Positions 54,100 to 62,694 of a stretch of DNA of 64,000 bases are shown piece after piece. This DNA comes from Fictibacillus nanhaiensis (GTDB taxonomy: Bacteria > Bacillota > Bacilli > Bacillales > Fictibacillaceae). How positions within the stretch are numbered: the first letter of the stretch is position 1; the number at the start of each line of letters is the position of its first letter. The position numbers were made by a program, and so were the translations under genes. Where the stretch lies: assembly GCA_016401345.1 (NCBI GenBank), contig JAEACG010000002.1:496001-560000 (forward strand), in the 5' to 3' direction. The notes below the pieces were generated by a model, which ran no database searches, was not told where the DNA came from, and was given only the letters and a program-made list of their open reading frames with translations.

Positions 54100-56510
54100 T
54101 GAAGGGTGTAATTATGGCTGGTGGAAAAGGGACACGTTTAAGACCTCTTACATGCAATATGCCAAAACCAATGGTGCCGATGCTTCACAAACCCGTAATG
54201 GAGTATGGGATCGAACTTCTTAAGAAATTTGGGATTACAGATATCGCCGTTACCGTTCATTACTTACCAGACGCAATCAAAAACTATTTTGGTGATGGTC
54301 GTGATTTTGGTGTGAACCTTCATTATTTTGTTGAAGATTCTCCATTAGGAACTGCTGGGTCCATTAAAAATGCTGAAGAATTTCTTGATGAGCGTTTTAT
54401 CGTGATCTCCGGCGATGCGTTAACGGACTTTAACCTTGAAAAAGGTATCCAATTTCATGAAGATAACGATTCACTCGCAACGATCTTCATGAAGCAAGTT
54501 GATTCACCATTAGAATATGGTGTGATCATGACCAATCAAGAAGGAAAGATCATTCGATTTCTTGAAAAGCCAAGCTGGAATGAAGTTTTTAGTGATACTG
54601 TGAATACGGGTATCTATGTACTTGAACCAGAAGTATTTAATTTTATCGAGAAAGATGTTCCGGTAGATTTTAGCAAGGATTTGTTTCCGCTATTAATGAA
54701 AGAAGATAAAAATTTGTTTGGTTATCAAGCGGAGGGATATTGGTCTGATATTGGAAGCCTTCAGCAGTATCGCCAATCCCATTACGATATGTTGAACGGC
54801 TTGGTGGATCTTCCTTTTGCGGGAGAAGAAAAAGAGCCAGGTGTCTGGATTGGTGAGAATGTTTTTATTGAAGATGGAGCTGTGATCGAGGCTCCTGTCA
54901 GCATTGCAGATGGAGCCGTGATCAGGAAGGGCTCTCATATCGGAAAGCTATCAGTTGTTGGAAAGAATAGCGTAGTAAGCTCAGGAAGTTCTTTAAAGAA
55001 AACGGTGTTATGGAACGATGTTTTTGTAGGAGATCAGTGTGAATTAAGAGGAGCAACTATCGCGAACGGTACGAAAGTGGAGAAAGACGCGTCTATCTTT
55101 GAACATGCTGTAGTAGGTAACCATTGTACGATAGGTAAAAATGCGACGCTTAAGCCAGATGTTAAGATCTGGCCAGAAAAAGAGATCTTTGAAGAAGCGC
55201 TTGTTCACACCTCGATCGTATGGGGTAAAAAAGCTACAAAATCTTTGTTTGGATCTAGAGGAGTTTCTGGGATCGCTAACGTGGAGATCACACCAGATTA
55301 TATCGCAAGACTGGCATCAGCTTATGGAGCTGTTCTTCCTTATGGATCACAGATCATCATCGCAAGTGATTCGCATGACTTTTCAGTTATGATTAAACAA
55401 TCTTTTATACAAGGACTTCATTCTTCCGGGGTGCACACGCTTGATATTAGTCCTACTGTCGCACCAGTTGTCCGTTTCTCTATCGAAGAAGAACGCTTAG
55501 AAGGCGGTGTTTACGTAAGGTTCTCTAATCCTACGGGAGAGAAACAACTGATGATCGAATTCTATGATAAAAAAGGACTTCCGATACATTCAGATCTTGA
55601 AAGAAAGATCGAGAATGCATATTGGCAGGAAGATTATAGACGTGCATCATTTGATCGTATTGGAAAAGGTGCTGTACAGGCGAACAAACATGAAGATTAT
55701 ATTTCCGCGCTTTTAGAAGAAATACAAGAAAAGGGTATCCAAGAAGCAAAGTTTAGAGTTGTGGTGAATTACAACCACCAGCCTTATCTGAACTTTATTC
55801 CTAACCTTTATAATCGATTGAACTGTGAGATCCTTACCGCGCCATATCAAACAAAACCAGAGGAAATGGCATCTTTTGTAAGAGTAACAAATGCCAATAT
55901 CGGAGTTTTGATCGGAGAAGCGGGTGAAACATTGCGTCTCATTACGGAGACTGGTGAAGTGTTAGATGAAGAGACTATGCTTGCTCTCTATGTTTTCACA
56001 GCATTTTCTCAAGGTAAGCAAAAAGAGATGGCTATCCCTGTGTATGGATCATCTGCGCTAGATTCCATCGCAGAACGTTTAAAAGGAAAGTTGATCAGAA
56101 CGAAAGCTAACCCACGTTCTATCATGGAAGTAGGGGATGGGGTCCTTAATTACCAATACGACGCTCAATACGCATTTGTTCATATTTTAGAGATCATGGC
56201 GATGCAGAAGATCACATTATCTGAACTCGTAAAGATGCTTCCGGATGTTCATATGCTACGAGAATATGTACCTTGTCCAAAAGATAAGAAAGGCAGAGTG
56301 ATGCGCAGGCTGATGGAAGATATCCGTGATAACAATGTGGAATTGCTTGATGGTATTAAGGTTTTCCATCCTGAAGGTGGCTGGACGCTTATCCTTCCAG
56401 ACGTAGAGCAGCCTGTTTTCACAGTGTATTCTCAGAATACGGATCCTGAACAAGCGAAACAAGCGGCATCGCAATATATTGAAAAAATACAGTTGTATCA
56501 GCAGGTGTAA
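54099..56510 (+). CDS. Sugar-phosphate nucleotidyltransferase fused to degenerate phosphohexomutase-like domain
   Basis: An 803-residue soluble protein. Residues 1-235 are an NTP_transferase with AGGKGTRLRPLTCNMPKP and the metal Asp in SGDALTDF. Residues 245-365 form left-handed beta-helix repeats. Residues 380-803 have a phosphoglucomutase/phosphomannomutase fold (FGSRGVSGIANVEITPDYIA). However, the expected TASHNP is VRFSNP (473-478), DGDADR is IGEAGE (605-610) and the RPSGTEP loop is LPDVEQP. The mutase half is therefore probably inactive. The nucleotidyltransferase half should supply NDP-hexose to the GT4 domain. The gene overlaps its neighbours tightly. Confidence 0.85.
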   Translation: MKGVIMAGGKGTRLRPLTCNMPKPMVPMLHKPVMEYGIELLKKFGITDIAVTVHYLPDAIKNYFGDGRDFGVNLHYFVEDSPLGTAGSIKNAEEFLDERFIVISGDALTDFNLEKGIQFHEDNDSLATIFMKQVDSPLEYGVIMTNQEGKIIRFLEKPSWNEVFSDTVNTGIYVLEPEVFNFIEKDVPVDFSKDLFPLLMKEDKNLFGYQAEGYWSDIGSLQQYRQSHYDMLNGLVDLPFAGEEKEPGVWIGENVFIEDGAVIEAPVSIADGAVIRKGSHIGKLSVVGKNSVVSSGSSLKKTVLWNDVFVGDQCELRGATIANGTKVEKDASIFEHAVVGNHCTIGKNATLKPDVKIWPEKEIFEEALVHTSIVWGKKATKSLFGSRGVSGIANVEITPDYIARLASAYGAVLPYGSQIIIASDSHDFSVMIKQSFIQGLHSSGVHTLDISPTVAPVVRFSIEEERLEGGVYVRFSNPTGEKQLMIEFYDKKGLPIHSDLERKIENAYWQEDYRRASFDRIGKGAVQANKHEDYISALLEEIQEKGIQEAKFRVVVNYNHQPYLNFIPNLYNRLNCEILTAPYQTKPEEMASFVRVTNANIGVLIGEAGETLRLITETGEVLDEETMLALYVFTAFSQGKQKEMAIPVYGSSALDSIAERLKGKLIRTKANPRSIMEVGDGVLNYQYDAQYAFVHILEIMAMQKITLSELVKMLPDVHMLREYVPCPKDKKGRVMRRLMEDIRDNNVELLDGIKVFHPEGGWTLILPDVEQPVFTVYSQNTDPEQAKQAASQYIEKIQLYQQV

Positions 56511-56513
56511 CAG

Positions 56514-58496
56514 ATGCCAAGACATTTGGTTTTAGGAAACGGAAAATTATTGATCAATTTAGATGAATATTTGCAGATCAGAGACATCTATTTTCCTTAC
56601 GTCGGTCAGCAAAATCATGTACAGGGGCATGTTAACCGTCTAGGAGCCAGTATCAATGGCTCCTTTTCTTGGCTTTCCTCAAAAGAATGGGTGATCGAGC
56701 CCGGTTATCATTTAGACTCGCTCGTTACACTATCGTACGCAAAGAACGCAAAAGAAGGCATAACGCTCAAGATTGAAGATGCCGTGCATCAAAGAGAGAA
56801 TATGTTTATGCGGAGAATCACCGTTTTAAACGAATCAAATGAAGAAAAAAGGATCAAACTTTTCTTCCACCAAGATCTAACTATCTATGAGAATGAAGTG
56901 GGAGACACAGCTTACTTTGATCCTGAAAAATCTGTGATCATCCACTATAAGAAGAATCGTTACTTTTTGTTTGCAGGTTCATTCGATCAGAAGGGAATCG
57001 ACCAGTACACAACAGGGGTCAAACGTTTTTTAAGTGCTGAAGGAACATGGAGAGATGCAGAAGATGGTCACCTTCATGTAAACCCGATCGCGCAAGGATC
57101 AGTGGATAGTACTTTTTCCGTACAAGGCATTGTTCCACCACACGGTAAAGGAGACGTGCACTATGCTCTAACCGTTGGGAAAAGTAGAGAGGAAGTGTTT
57201 TCACTCTACGATTACCTCATGGAGATCGGTCCATCTTTAACTTTAGATAAGATCGATGTGTATTGGAGGAGATGGGTAAATAAAACAAAGATCAATCCGT
57301 GCAACCTCTCTGATGAACTTCTTGATCTATATAACAGAAGCTTACTGATCATTCGGACACAAACCAATGAGAATGGTTATATCATAGCGGCCAATGATTC
57401 TGATATTCAGCATTATAACCGCGACCATTATAGTTACATGTGGCCGAGAGACGGGGCACTGATAGCAGCCGCTGTCGCAAAAGCGGGTTTTCATGGAATG
57501 GTGAAGAACTTCTATCGCAGATGTGCAGATGTTTTAACAAAAGAAGGATATCTTCATCATAAATATAACCCCGACGGTTCGATCGGATCATCTTGGCATC
57601 CAATGATCGATAAAGAAGGGTCGAGTCAGTTGCCGATTCAAGAAGATGAAACAGCGCTCGTACTGTGGGCATTTTGGGAACATTATAAAGAAACAGGAGA
57701 TATTGAGTTTGCTCAATCTCTCTATCGGTCATTAGTCCGTCCGAGTGCGAGATTTTTGCTTCAATATATGCAAGAAGAGCTTGACCTTCCGTTGCCTTCT
57801 TATGATCTTTGGGAAGAAAGAAGAGGGATCTTTACCTTTACAGCAAGCTCTGTATATGGGGGTCTTATGGCTGCTTATTCTTTTGCGACGCTATTCGGTG
57901 AAGATGACCGAGCGGAGAGGTATAAGAAGGGTGCAGACCGAATAAAAGCTGGAATGGAAAAGCATTTGTATGATGAGAGTTCAGGAAGGTTTTTAAGAGG
58001 TATCTATCTGTTGGATGATAACGCCTATAAAAAAGATTTCACGATGGAATCTAGCATGTATGCTCTCTTTGCGTTCGGTGTATATCCTGCCGATGATGAA
58101 CGAATCGTCCGAACGATGCAGCAGATGAATGAAGAGTTAAGCATTAAGTCAGGTGTAGGCGGAATTGCGAGATACACCAATGACTATTACTTTCAGCAAA
58201 CACACGATATGACAAGAGCGCCTGGGAATCCATGGTTGATCTGTACGCTATGGCTAGCAAAATGGCATGTTCAATGTGCGAAATCACTTCAAGACCTAGA
58301 ACGTCCTCATGAAATTTTACGTTGGGTTCACGAACATAGTTTTTCTACAGGTGTCTTACCTGAACAACTGCATCCGTTTACTGGAGAGGCTTTGTCAGTG
58401 GCTCCTCTCACATGGTCGCATGCTACATTTATAGATGTTCTCAAAGAATATACCAAAGTCTATGAGAAACTTTCACAAAACTCACTTGCTCGTTAG
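56514..58496 (+). CDS. GH15 glucoamylase-like hydrolase
   Basis: A 660-residue soluble GH15 protein. The N-terminal beta-sandwich domain (about 1-250) precedes the (alpha/alpha)6 barrel. Active-site segments HYSYMWPRDGALIA near 305-318, YDLWEERRG with Glu434, and STGVLPEQLHP with Glu617 supply the predicted acid and base. No signal peptide, so it acts in the cytoplasm, on stored alpha-glucan, oligosaccharides or trehalose. ATG 56514 is three bases after the preceding stop, with GTAACAG between. It ends the cassette. Confidence 0.88.
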   Translation: MPRHLVLGNGKLLINLDEYLQIRDIYFPYVGQQNHVQGHVNRLGASINGSFSWLSSKEWVIEPGYHLDSLVTLSYAKNAKEGITLKIEDAVHQRENMFMRRITVLNESNEEKRIKLFFHQDLTIYENEVGDTAYFDPEKSVIIHYKKNRYFLFAGSFDQKGIDQYTTGVKRFLSAEGTWRDAEDGHLHVNPIAQGSVDSTFSVQGIVPPHGKGDVHYALTVGKSREEVFSLYDYLMEIGPSLTLDKIDVYWRRWVNKTKINPCNLSDELLDLYNRSLLIIRTQTNENGYIIAANDSDIQHYNRDHYSYMWPRDGALIAAAVAKAGFHGMVKNFYRRCADVLTKEGYLHHKYNPDGSIGSSWHPMIDKEGSSQLPIQEDETALVLWAFWEHYKETGDIEFAQSLYRSLVRPSARFLLQYMQEELDLPLPSYDLWEERRGIFTFTASSVYGGLMAAYSFATLFGEDDRAERYKKGADRIKAGMEKHLYDESSGRFLRGIYLLDDNAYKKDFTMESSMYALFAFGVYPADDERIVRTMQQMNEELSIKSGVGGIARYTNDYYFQQTHDMTRAPGNPWLICTLWLAKWHVQCAKSLQDLERPHEILRWVHEHSFSTGVLPEQLHPFTGEALSVAPLTWSHATFIDVLKEYTKVYEKLSQNSLAR

Positions 58497-58595
58497 AAAA
58501 GAATTTGTTATCATGTTATGGTATGGTTTAATAGAGAATATGACTGTTAGTAACCATGAAAATGTACTTTGGTAAAGATGTGGAGGGAAACAACA

Positions 58596-58745
58596 ATGCG
58601 TGTAAACATTACTTTAGCTTGTACTGAAACTGGTGATCGTAACTACATCACTACAAAAAACAAGCGTACGAATCCAGACCGTTTAGAGCTTAAAAAATAC
58701 AGCCCGCGTTTAAAGAAATACACAGTTCACCGTGAAACAAAGTAA
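58596..58745 (+). CDS. rpmG: 50S ribosomal protein L33
   Basis: 49-residue ribosomal protein ([20 protein letters not shown]...RETK). Only one Cys is present, so this is the zinc-free form, not the CxxC form. TGGAGGG precedes ATG 58596. Other rpmG copies are usual in Bacillaceae. A strong terminator follows. Confidence 0.95.
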   Translation: MRVNITLACTETGDRNYITTKNKRTNPDRLELKKYSPRLKKYTVHRETK

Positions 58746-58754
58746 TTTCACGTA

Positions 58755-58797
58755 GAAGCGCCTGAGACCCATGCAAATGAGGGATCAGGCGTTTTTT
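58755..58797 (+). terminator. Terminator after rpmG
   Basis: CGCCTGA (58759-58765) pairs with TCAGGCG (58785-58791), followed by TTTTTT; inner CCC/GGG pairs add stability. Confidence 0.87.
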
Positions 58798-58853
58798 CAT
58801 GCAATCAGACTCATGATAAGATAAATACATCACGTTATAGAGGTGTTTAATAT

Positions 58854-59411
58854 ATGGATAAATTACAATGGCGAAAGAAGTTAAAACAATTGTTGCTCTC
58901 AATGGGAAAAGAAGAAAGAAAAGTAAAAAGCGAAGCGATATCTAATCTTTTATTTCAAACGGACGAATGGAAGAAGGCAAATTGTATCGGTATCACCGTT
59001 TCCAGAACATTTGAGCTTGATACGTCATACATCATAAACCAAGCATGGACTGAAGGAAAGATTGTCGGCGTCCCTAAGTGCTACTCTAAACATAAACAGA
59101 TGGAGTTCAGAGAGATACGTTCATATGAAGAACTAGAAAATGTATATATGGATCTATACGAACCTAAGGTAGATGTTACTTCGTGCATAGAGCCGTCTCA
59201 ACTGAACATGATCATCGTACCAGGTCTTGTATTTGATAGAGAAGGGTACAGAATTGGTTACGGTGGCGGATATTTCGATCGCTACTTACAATCTTATGAT
59301 GGTTCTAAACTTTCAATTGCTTACACCTTACAGACTACGAATTCTCTTCCACATGAAAACTATGATATCCCTGTGGATACGGTTATTACGGAAGAGGGTC
59401 GATTTCGGTAG
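58854..59411 (+). CDS. yqgN: 5-formyltetrahydrofolate cyclo-ligase
   Basis: Recycles 5-formyl-THF to 5,10-methenyl-THF using ATP. 185 residues. Conserved Arg/Lys-rich N-terminus (QWRKKLKQLL), MEFREIRSYEEL and the C-terminal signature RIGYGGGYFDRYL near residues 134-146. AGAGGTG precedes ATG 58854. The following gene starts right at the stop (zero gap), so translation is coupled. Confidence 0.95.
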   Translation: MDKLQWRKKLKQLLLSMGKEERKVKSEAISNLLFQTDEWKKANCIGITVSRTFELDTSYIINQAWTEGKIVGVPKCYSKHKQMEFREIRSYEELENVYMDLYEPKVDVTSCIEPSQLNMIIVPGLVFDREGYRIGYGGGYFDRYLQSYDGSKLSIAYTLQTTNSLPHENYDIPVDTVITEEGRFR

Positions 59412-60197
59412 ATGATGATCATACTAGTAGGTATCGCTCTTCTTTCCATCATGTCAGCTTTATTCAAATGGCTAACGATTGCAGGCAGTTTAACAGCGTT
59501 TATATTGGGAGTAATTATTAATAAGGCTTTTGGTTGGCAAGGTTTGATTATACTCGGTCTCTTTTTCATAACTTCTACACTTTTAACGAAATGGAAGAAA
59601 GACAAAAAACAGGATCAAGACGCATTACACATCGAAGACAAAAAGGGAAGGTCTGCTTGGCAAGTACTTGCCAATGGTGGAGCAGCTCTACTTGCAGCAA
59701 TAGGTCATCTGACGCTTTCAGATCCGTTATGGCATATTGTGTTTGCGGCTACCTTTGCGACAGCTACAGCAGATACATGGGCTTCAGAGATAGGTGTCCT
59801 ATCGAAGCGAAGACCGTTTCATATAAAAGAATGGAAAAAGGTTGAACCTGGTTTATCAGGTGCAGTATCAGGTCTAGGTACGATTGCAGCAGCGACAGGA
59901 GCATTATTAATTGGCTTTAGCTTTTATTTTCTTTACGACACATCGATTACGATTCTGATGTGTATTGCGATTTCTGGATTTTTAGGAAACGTAGCAGATA
60001 CCCTTTTCGGGGCTTGGTTTGAACAAAAGTATGTTTGTTCCATTTGTAAAAGAGAAACCGAAAGCCGCACTCATTGTGGTGCCAAGACGGTAAAAGTATT
60101 TGGATATGCCTTTTTTACAAACAATCTTGTGAATTTTTCCTCTACGATTATTGGAGGTCTGATTGCGGGAGGTTTATACATATGGTTCCTAAGTTGA
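59412..60197 (+). CDS. DUF92 (TIGR00297) membrane protein
   Basis: A 261-residue integral membrane protein with seven or so helices. DUF92 motif ATATADTWASEIGVLSKRRP near residues 118-137 and GFLGNVADTLFGAWFE near 195. A CSICKRETESRTHCG segment looks like a small Cys/His loop. The family includes phytyl-phosphate kinase VTE6 of plants; bacterial members are uncharacterised, with a lipid-phosphate kinase role inferred. ATG 59412 directly follows the fthC-type stop. It overlaps the mobA start by 16 bases. Confidence 0.85.
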   Translation: MMIILVGIALLSIMSALFKWLTIAGSLTAFILGVIINKAFGWQGLIILGLFFITSTLLTKWKKDKKQDQDALHIEDKKGRSAWQVLANGGAALLAAIGHLTLSDPLWHIVFAATFATATADTWASEIGVLSKRRPFHIKEWKKVEPGLSGAVSGLGTIAAATGALLIGFSFYFLYDTSITILMCIAISGFLGNVADTLFGAWFEQKYVCSICKRETESRTHCGAKTVKVFGYAFFTNNLVNFSSTIIGGLIAGGLYIWFLS

Positions 60198-60787
60198 AAG
60201 TTATAGGGGTTGTTCTTGCAGGCGGTGAATCTAGAAGGTTTGGTAGTCCAAAATTGTTCGCTAAATGGGGAGTTACCACTTTTTTTGAAAAAGCGATGAA
60301 TGCAATCGCTCCACATTCAGATGAGCTCGTAGCTGTTGTTCGTGAAGAATGGATAGAGAAGTTAGAGCACAGCCATCCTTATGCCACAGAACTAATTGCC
60401 GATGTTGAATCTTTTAAAGGAAAAGGTCCTTTAGCGGGAATATACAGTGCGATGATGAAAAGAAAGGGAGATTATTATTTGGTTACCCCTTGCGACATGC
60501 CTAGAATGAGCAGCGATATGTATGGAAAATGGATGGAATTTGCTACTGAGCATCCGGAGTATGATTGCATCATCCCGGTTTTGAACGGAAAAGTGTTTCC
60601 ACTTAACGGCGTATACAAGAGATCATGTCTTCATCAAATGAAAGAGAACTTAATGAAGGAAAACTTAAAGGTTTTATCCTTATTAGACCGTAAACACACA
60701 AAATATATAGAAGTACAAGAAGAAGAGGCATGCTTTTTCAAGAATGTTAATACGAAAGAAGATCTTTTAAATCTAGGGGACGAATAA
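60182..60787 (+). CDS. mobA: Molybdenum cofactor guanylyltransferase MobA
   Basis: Joins GMP to molybdopterin to give the bis-MGD precursor. ATG 60182 follows GGGAGG, inside the end of the DUF92 gene; the longer frame upstream lies in that gene. 201 residues. N-terminal LAGGESRRFGSPKLFAKW; GKGPLAGIYSAM; VTPCDMPRMSSDMYG. No other moco genes are near. Some family members act on other nucleotidyl substrates. Confidence 0.88.
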   Translation: MVPKLKVIGVVLAGGESRRFGSPKLFAKWGVTTFFEKAMNAIAPHSDELVAVVREEWIEKLEHSHPYATELIADVESFKGKGPLAGIYSAMMKRKGDYYLVTPCDMPRMSSDMYGKWMEFATEHPEYDCIIPVLNGKVFPLNGVYKRSCLHQMKENLMKENLKVLSLLDRKHTKYIEVQEEEACFFKNVNTKEDLLNLGDE

Positions 60788-60830
60788 AAAGTGCATTCCA
60801 AACAGAAAGTAGTAGCAAGGAGGTTTTCAC

Positions 60831-61007
60831 ATGAAAGGATTTGTGATTAAAAGCTTTTTGATATTCCTTGCTATTGTACTCGGTTACAGAATGAGATACC
60901 GTTTGATGAATAGCGCTCTTGGCAATCCGTTTATTCGTCGTTTCTTAGTTGGCAGTGCTATGTCATTTCCAGGGTTGCGATCTAAAATGATGGATGAAAT
61001 CATTTGA
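60831..61007 (+). CDS. Small membrane protein (58 aa)
   Basis: MKGFVIKSFLIFLAIVLGYR begins one membrane helix (about 4-18), followed by a basic amphipathic tail (MRYRLMNSALGNPFIRRFLV, then GLRSKMMDEII). AAGGAGG precedes ATG 60831. Too short to assign; B. subtilis has a similarly sized yqgO near here. The stop overlaps the first bases of the HAD gene region, so the two may be coupled. Confidence 0.7.
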   Translation: MKGFVIKSFLIFLAIVLGYRMRYRLMNSALGNPFIRRFLVGSAMSFPGLRSKMMDEII

Positions 61008-61009
61008 CC

Positions 61010-61756
61010 ATGCAATCGGAAAAAGCAGCATTCTTCTTTGATTTAGACAATACGCTGTTCGATTATGAAGCCTCCTTTAAGAAGGCTTCTTTATTTGCAT
61101 TTCGTAGCATTACTTCTGTGGATAACGCAGATAAGAAGTTAGAAGAAAAATGGTTCACTTGTTATAAGACTTTTTGTGATTTTTATTGGGAGGCGTATGA
61201 AAAAGAATGGATCACTCGAGAAGAATATCAAAGTAAACGCCTATTATCTTCATTACGTGCAGCAGGGTTAAGAAATTTTAGTAAGAAAGAAATACAGCAA
61301 TTTCAACAGCTGTTTGAAAAGAATGTACATTTATTTGTAGAACCTTATTCATGGATAAAGGATATTTTCAAAGTCTTAACTCGTTATAAAATCACGTACG
61401 GAATCATCTCTAACGGAAGTGCTTTCGTTCAAAGAAACAAAATAAAGCAACTGCAACTTGATATTCCCGAAAAACACATCTATATTTCATCGGAAATAAA
61501 AGTGGCTAAACCTAGTCCTGAGATTTTCCATCTTGTAAAGAAGAAAACGGAAGCAAGCGCCTTATACTATGTTGGTGATTCTTATTCATTAGATATGGTT
61601 CCAGCCATTCAAGCTGAGTGGACTGCTATATGGTGGAATCCGTTGAAATTTACTATTACGAATGAGAGTAATCCTCATCATAACTGTTACTCTAGCTGTG
61701 AATTAATAGAAGTCATCATGAGATATATTGAATCAGCTGGATGTTCTCTCCGTTAG
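61010..61756 (+). CDS. HAD-family phosphatase (YjjG-like)
   Basis: A 248-residue cytoplasmic hydrolase. Motif I FFFDLDNTLFDYEASF near 9-24; motif II YGIISNGSAFVQ; motif III Lys in EIKVAKPSPEIF; motif IV YVGDSYSLDMVPA. The helical cap between motif I and II is that of YjjG/nucleotidase types. ATG 61010 is preferred to TTG 61004; its ribosome site is weak, with translation likely coupled to the small gene upstream. Its last 41 bases overlap the convergent gene. Confidence 0.85.
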   Translation: MQSEKAAFFFDLDNTLFDYEASFKKASLFAFRSITSVDNADKKLEEKWFTCYKTFCDFYWEAYEKEWITREEYQSKRLLSSLRAAGLRNFSKKEIQQFQQLFEKNVHLFVEPYSWIKDIFKVLTRYKITYGIISNGSAFVQRNKIKQLQLDIPEKHIYISSEIKVAKPSPEIFHLVKKKTEASALYYVGDSYSLDMVPAIQAEWTAIWWNPLKFTITNESNPHHNCYSSCELIEVIMRYIESAGCSLR

Positions 61757-62579
61757 TTGTCTGAAATAAAACAAATAAATATTTTTTATCTTTACTGATT
61801 AAGATGAAAGGCATCGAACTTCCGATCGGACTTACTCTTTGTCCATTTTTTGTAGTAATGCCTAAAAAGTAATTTTTATATAATCCTTCCCAAAGCTTCC
61901 CTATAATCTCCTGACTTTTGGATGGAGAGAACCCAGGTAGTGGTTTGCTGTTATAATCTGTTAACGATACTAATGAGATCACGCTATATTCGTTGATATC
62001 AATCTGATAGAAGTTTGTAGTTTGTGTGAGTGTTTGCTGCAGAAATTTATTTGTTTTTTCATCGAGTTCATTTTTAGCTTTCCGCTCAGTGGTATCCTTA
62101 GGGACTTGAAAACTTGAGAACGATTGATCTAGTTTTGCTGCATATAAATAATCCTTACTCATTCTCTGTACAGAACGGTATTTCTCTTCACTAAGATGTA
62201 TTTCACCTTGATGAAAGGAGATGGCTTCCCATAGCCCCGGTATCGAACTTATAATGTCTTTTTCAAGGTCGATCTTTGAAGCAGATGTTTTCCATTCTGT
62301 CATCTTGTTGTTAAGTCTTCCGTTCTCGAAAATCATTGCAATATCTTGCCTCAGATAAACACGTTCAGAAGTCTCCGAGTTTACCTTCCAAAGCAAGTCA
62401 TAGTTTGAAGTGGTTCCTCTAACGAATGAAAGCTCCGAGTCTGCTTCCTTAAAAGAAAAAGCGTTATCTATCGGAAAGAATGTAATGCTTTCACGTGCTT
62501 CTTTTTTTACAAACGGCTGGTAGATGATACCTATTACAAGTATAATAATTAACAGATAAATTGAAATTCTCCACTTCAT
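61716..62579 (-). CDS. Hypothetical membrane-anchored protein
   Basis: A 287-residue protein with one N-terminal membrane segment (about 5-22, ISIYLLIIILVIGIIYQPF) and a large extracytoplasmic part. No family is recognised; beta-rich patterns (ESITFFPIDNAFSFKEADSE, LGITTKNGQRVSP, KYLFVLFQTTNGENIQLI) suggest a beta-sandwich-type domain. GGGAGG precedes the ATG on the minus strand. It converges with the HAD gene and overlaps it by 41 bases. Confidence 0.7.
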   Translation of the reverse strand: MKWRISIYLLIIILVIGIIYQPFVKKEARESITFFPIDNAFSFKEADSELSFVRGTTSNYDLLWKVNSETSERVYLRQDIAMIFENGRLNNKMTEWKTSASKIDLEKDIISSIPGLWEAISFHQGEIHLSEEKYRSVQRMSKDYLYAAKLDQSFSSFQVPKDTTERKAKNELDEKTNKFLQQTLTQTTNFYQIDINEYSVISLVSLTDYNSKPLPGFSPSKSQEIIGKLWEGLYKNYFLGITTKNGQRVSPIGSSMPFILISKDKKYLFVLFQTTNGENIQLIQYIS

Positions 62580-62694
62580 ACAAATCAGCCTCCCTTTCGG
62601 ACAACTTGTTCCTAAATTTTATGCAATCCTGTCCAATTTAGAAGGCTCGAGTTCAAGAAAAGTATGAAGGGGTTAAACGAGAGGGGTTAGAGTC

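Noticed and set aside
54099-56510. Annotating the whole gene as an active bifunctional phosphomannomutase/guanylyltransferase
   Set aside because: The mutase motifs are all lost, so only the nucleotidyltransferase half is supported.
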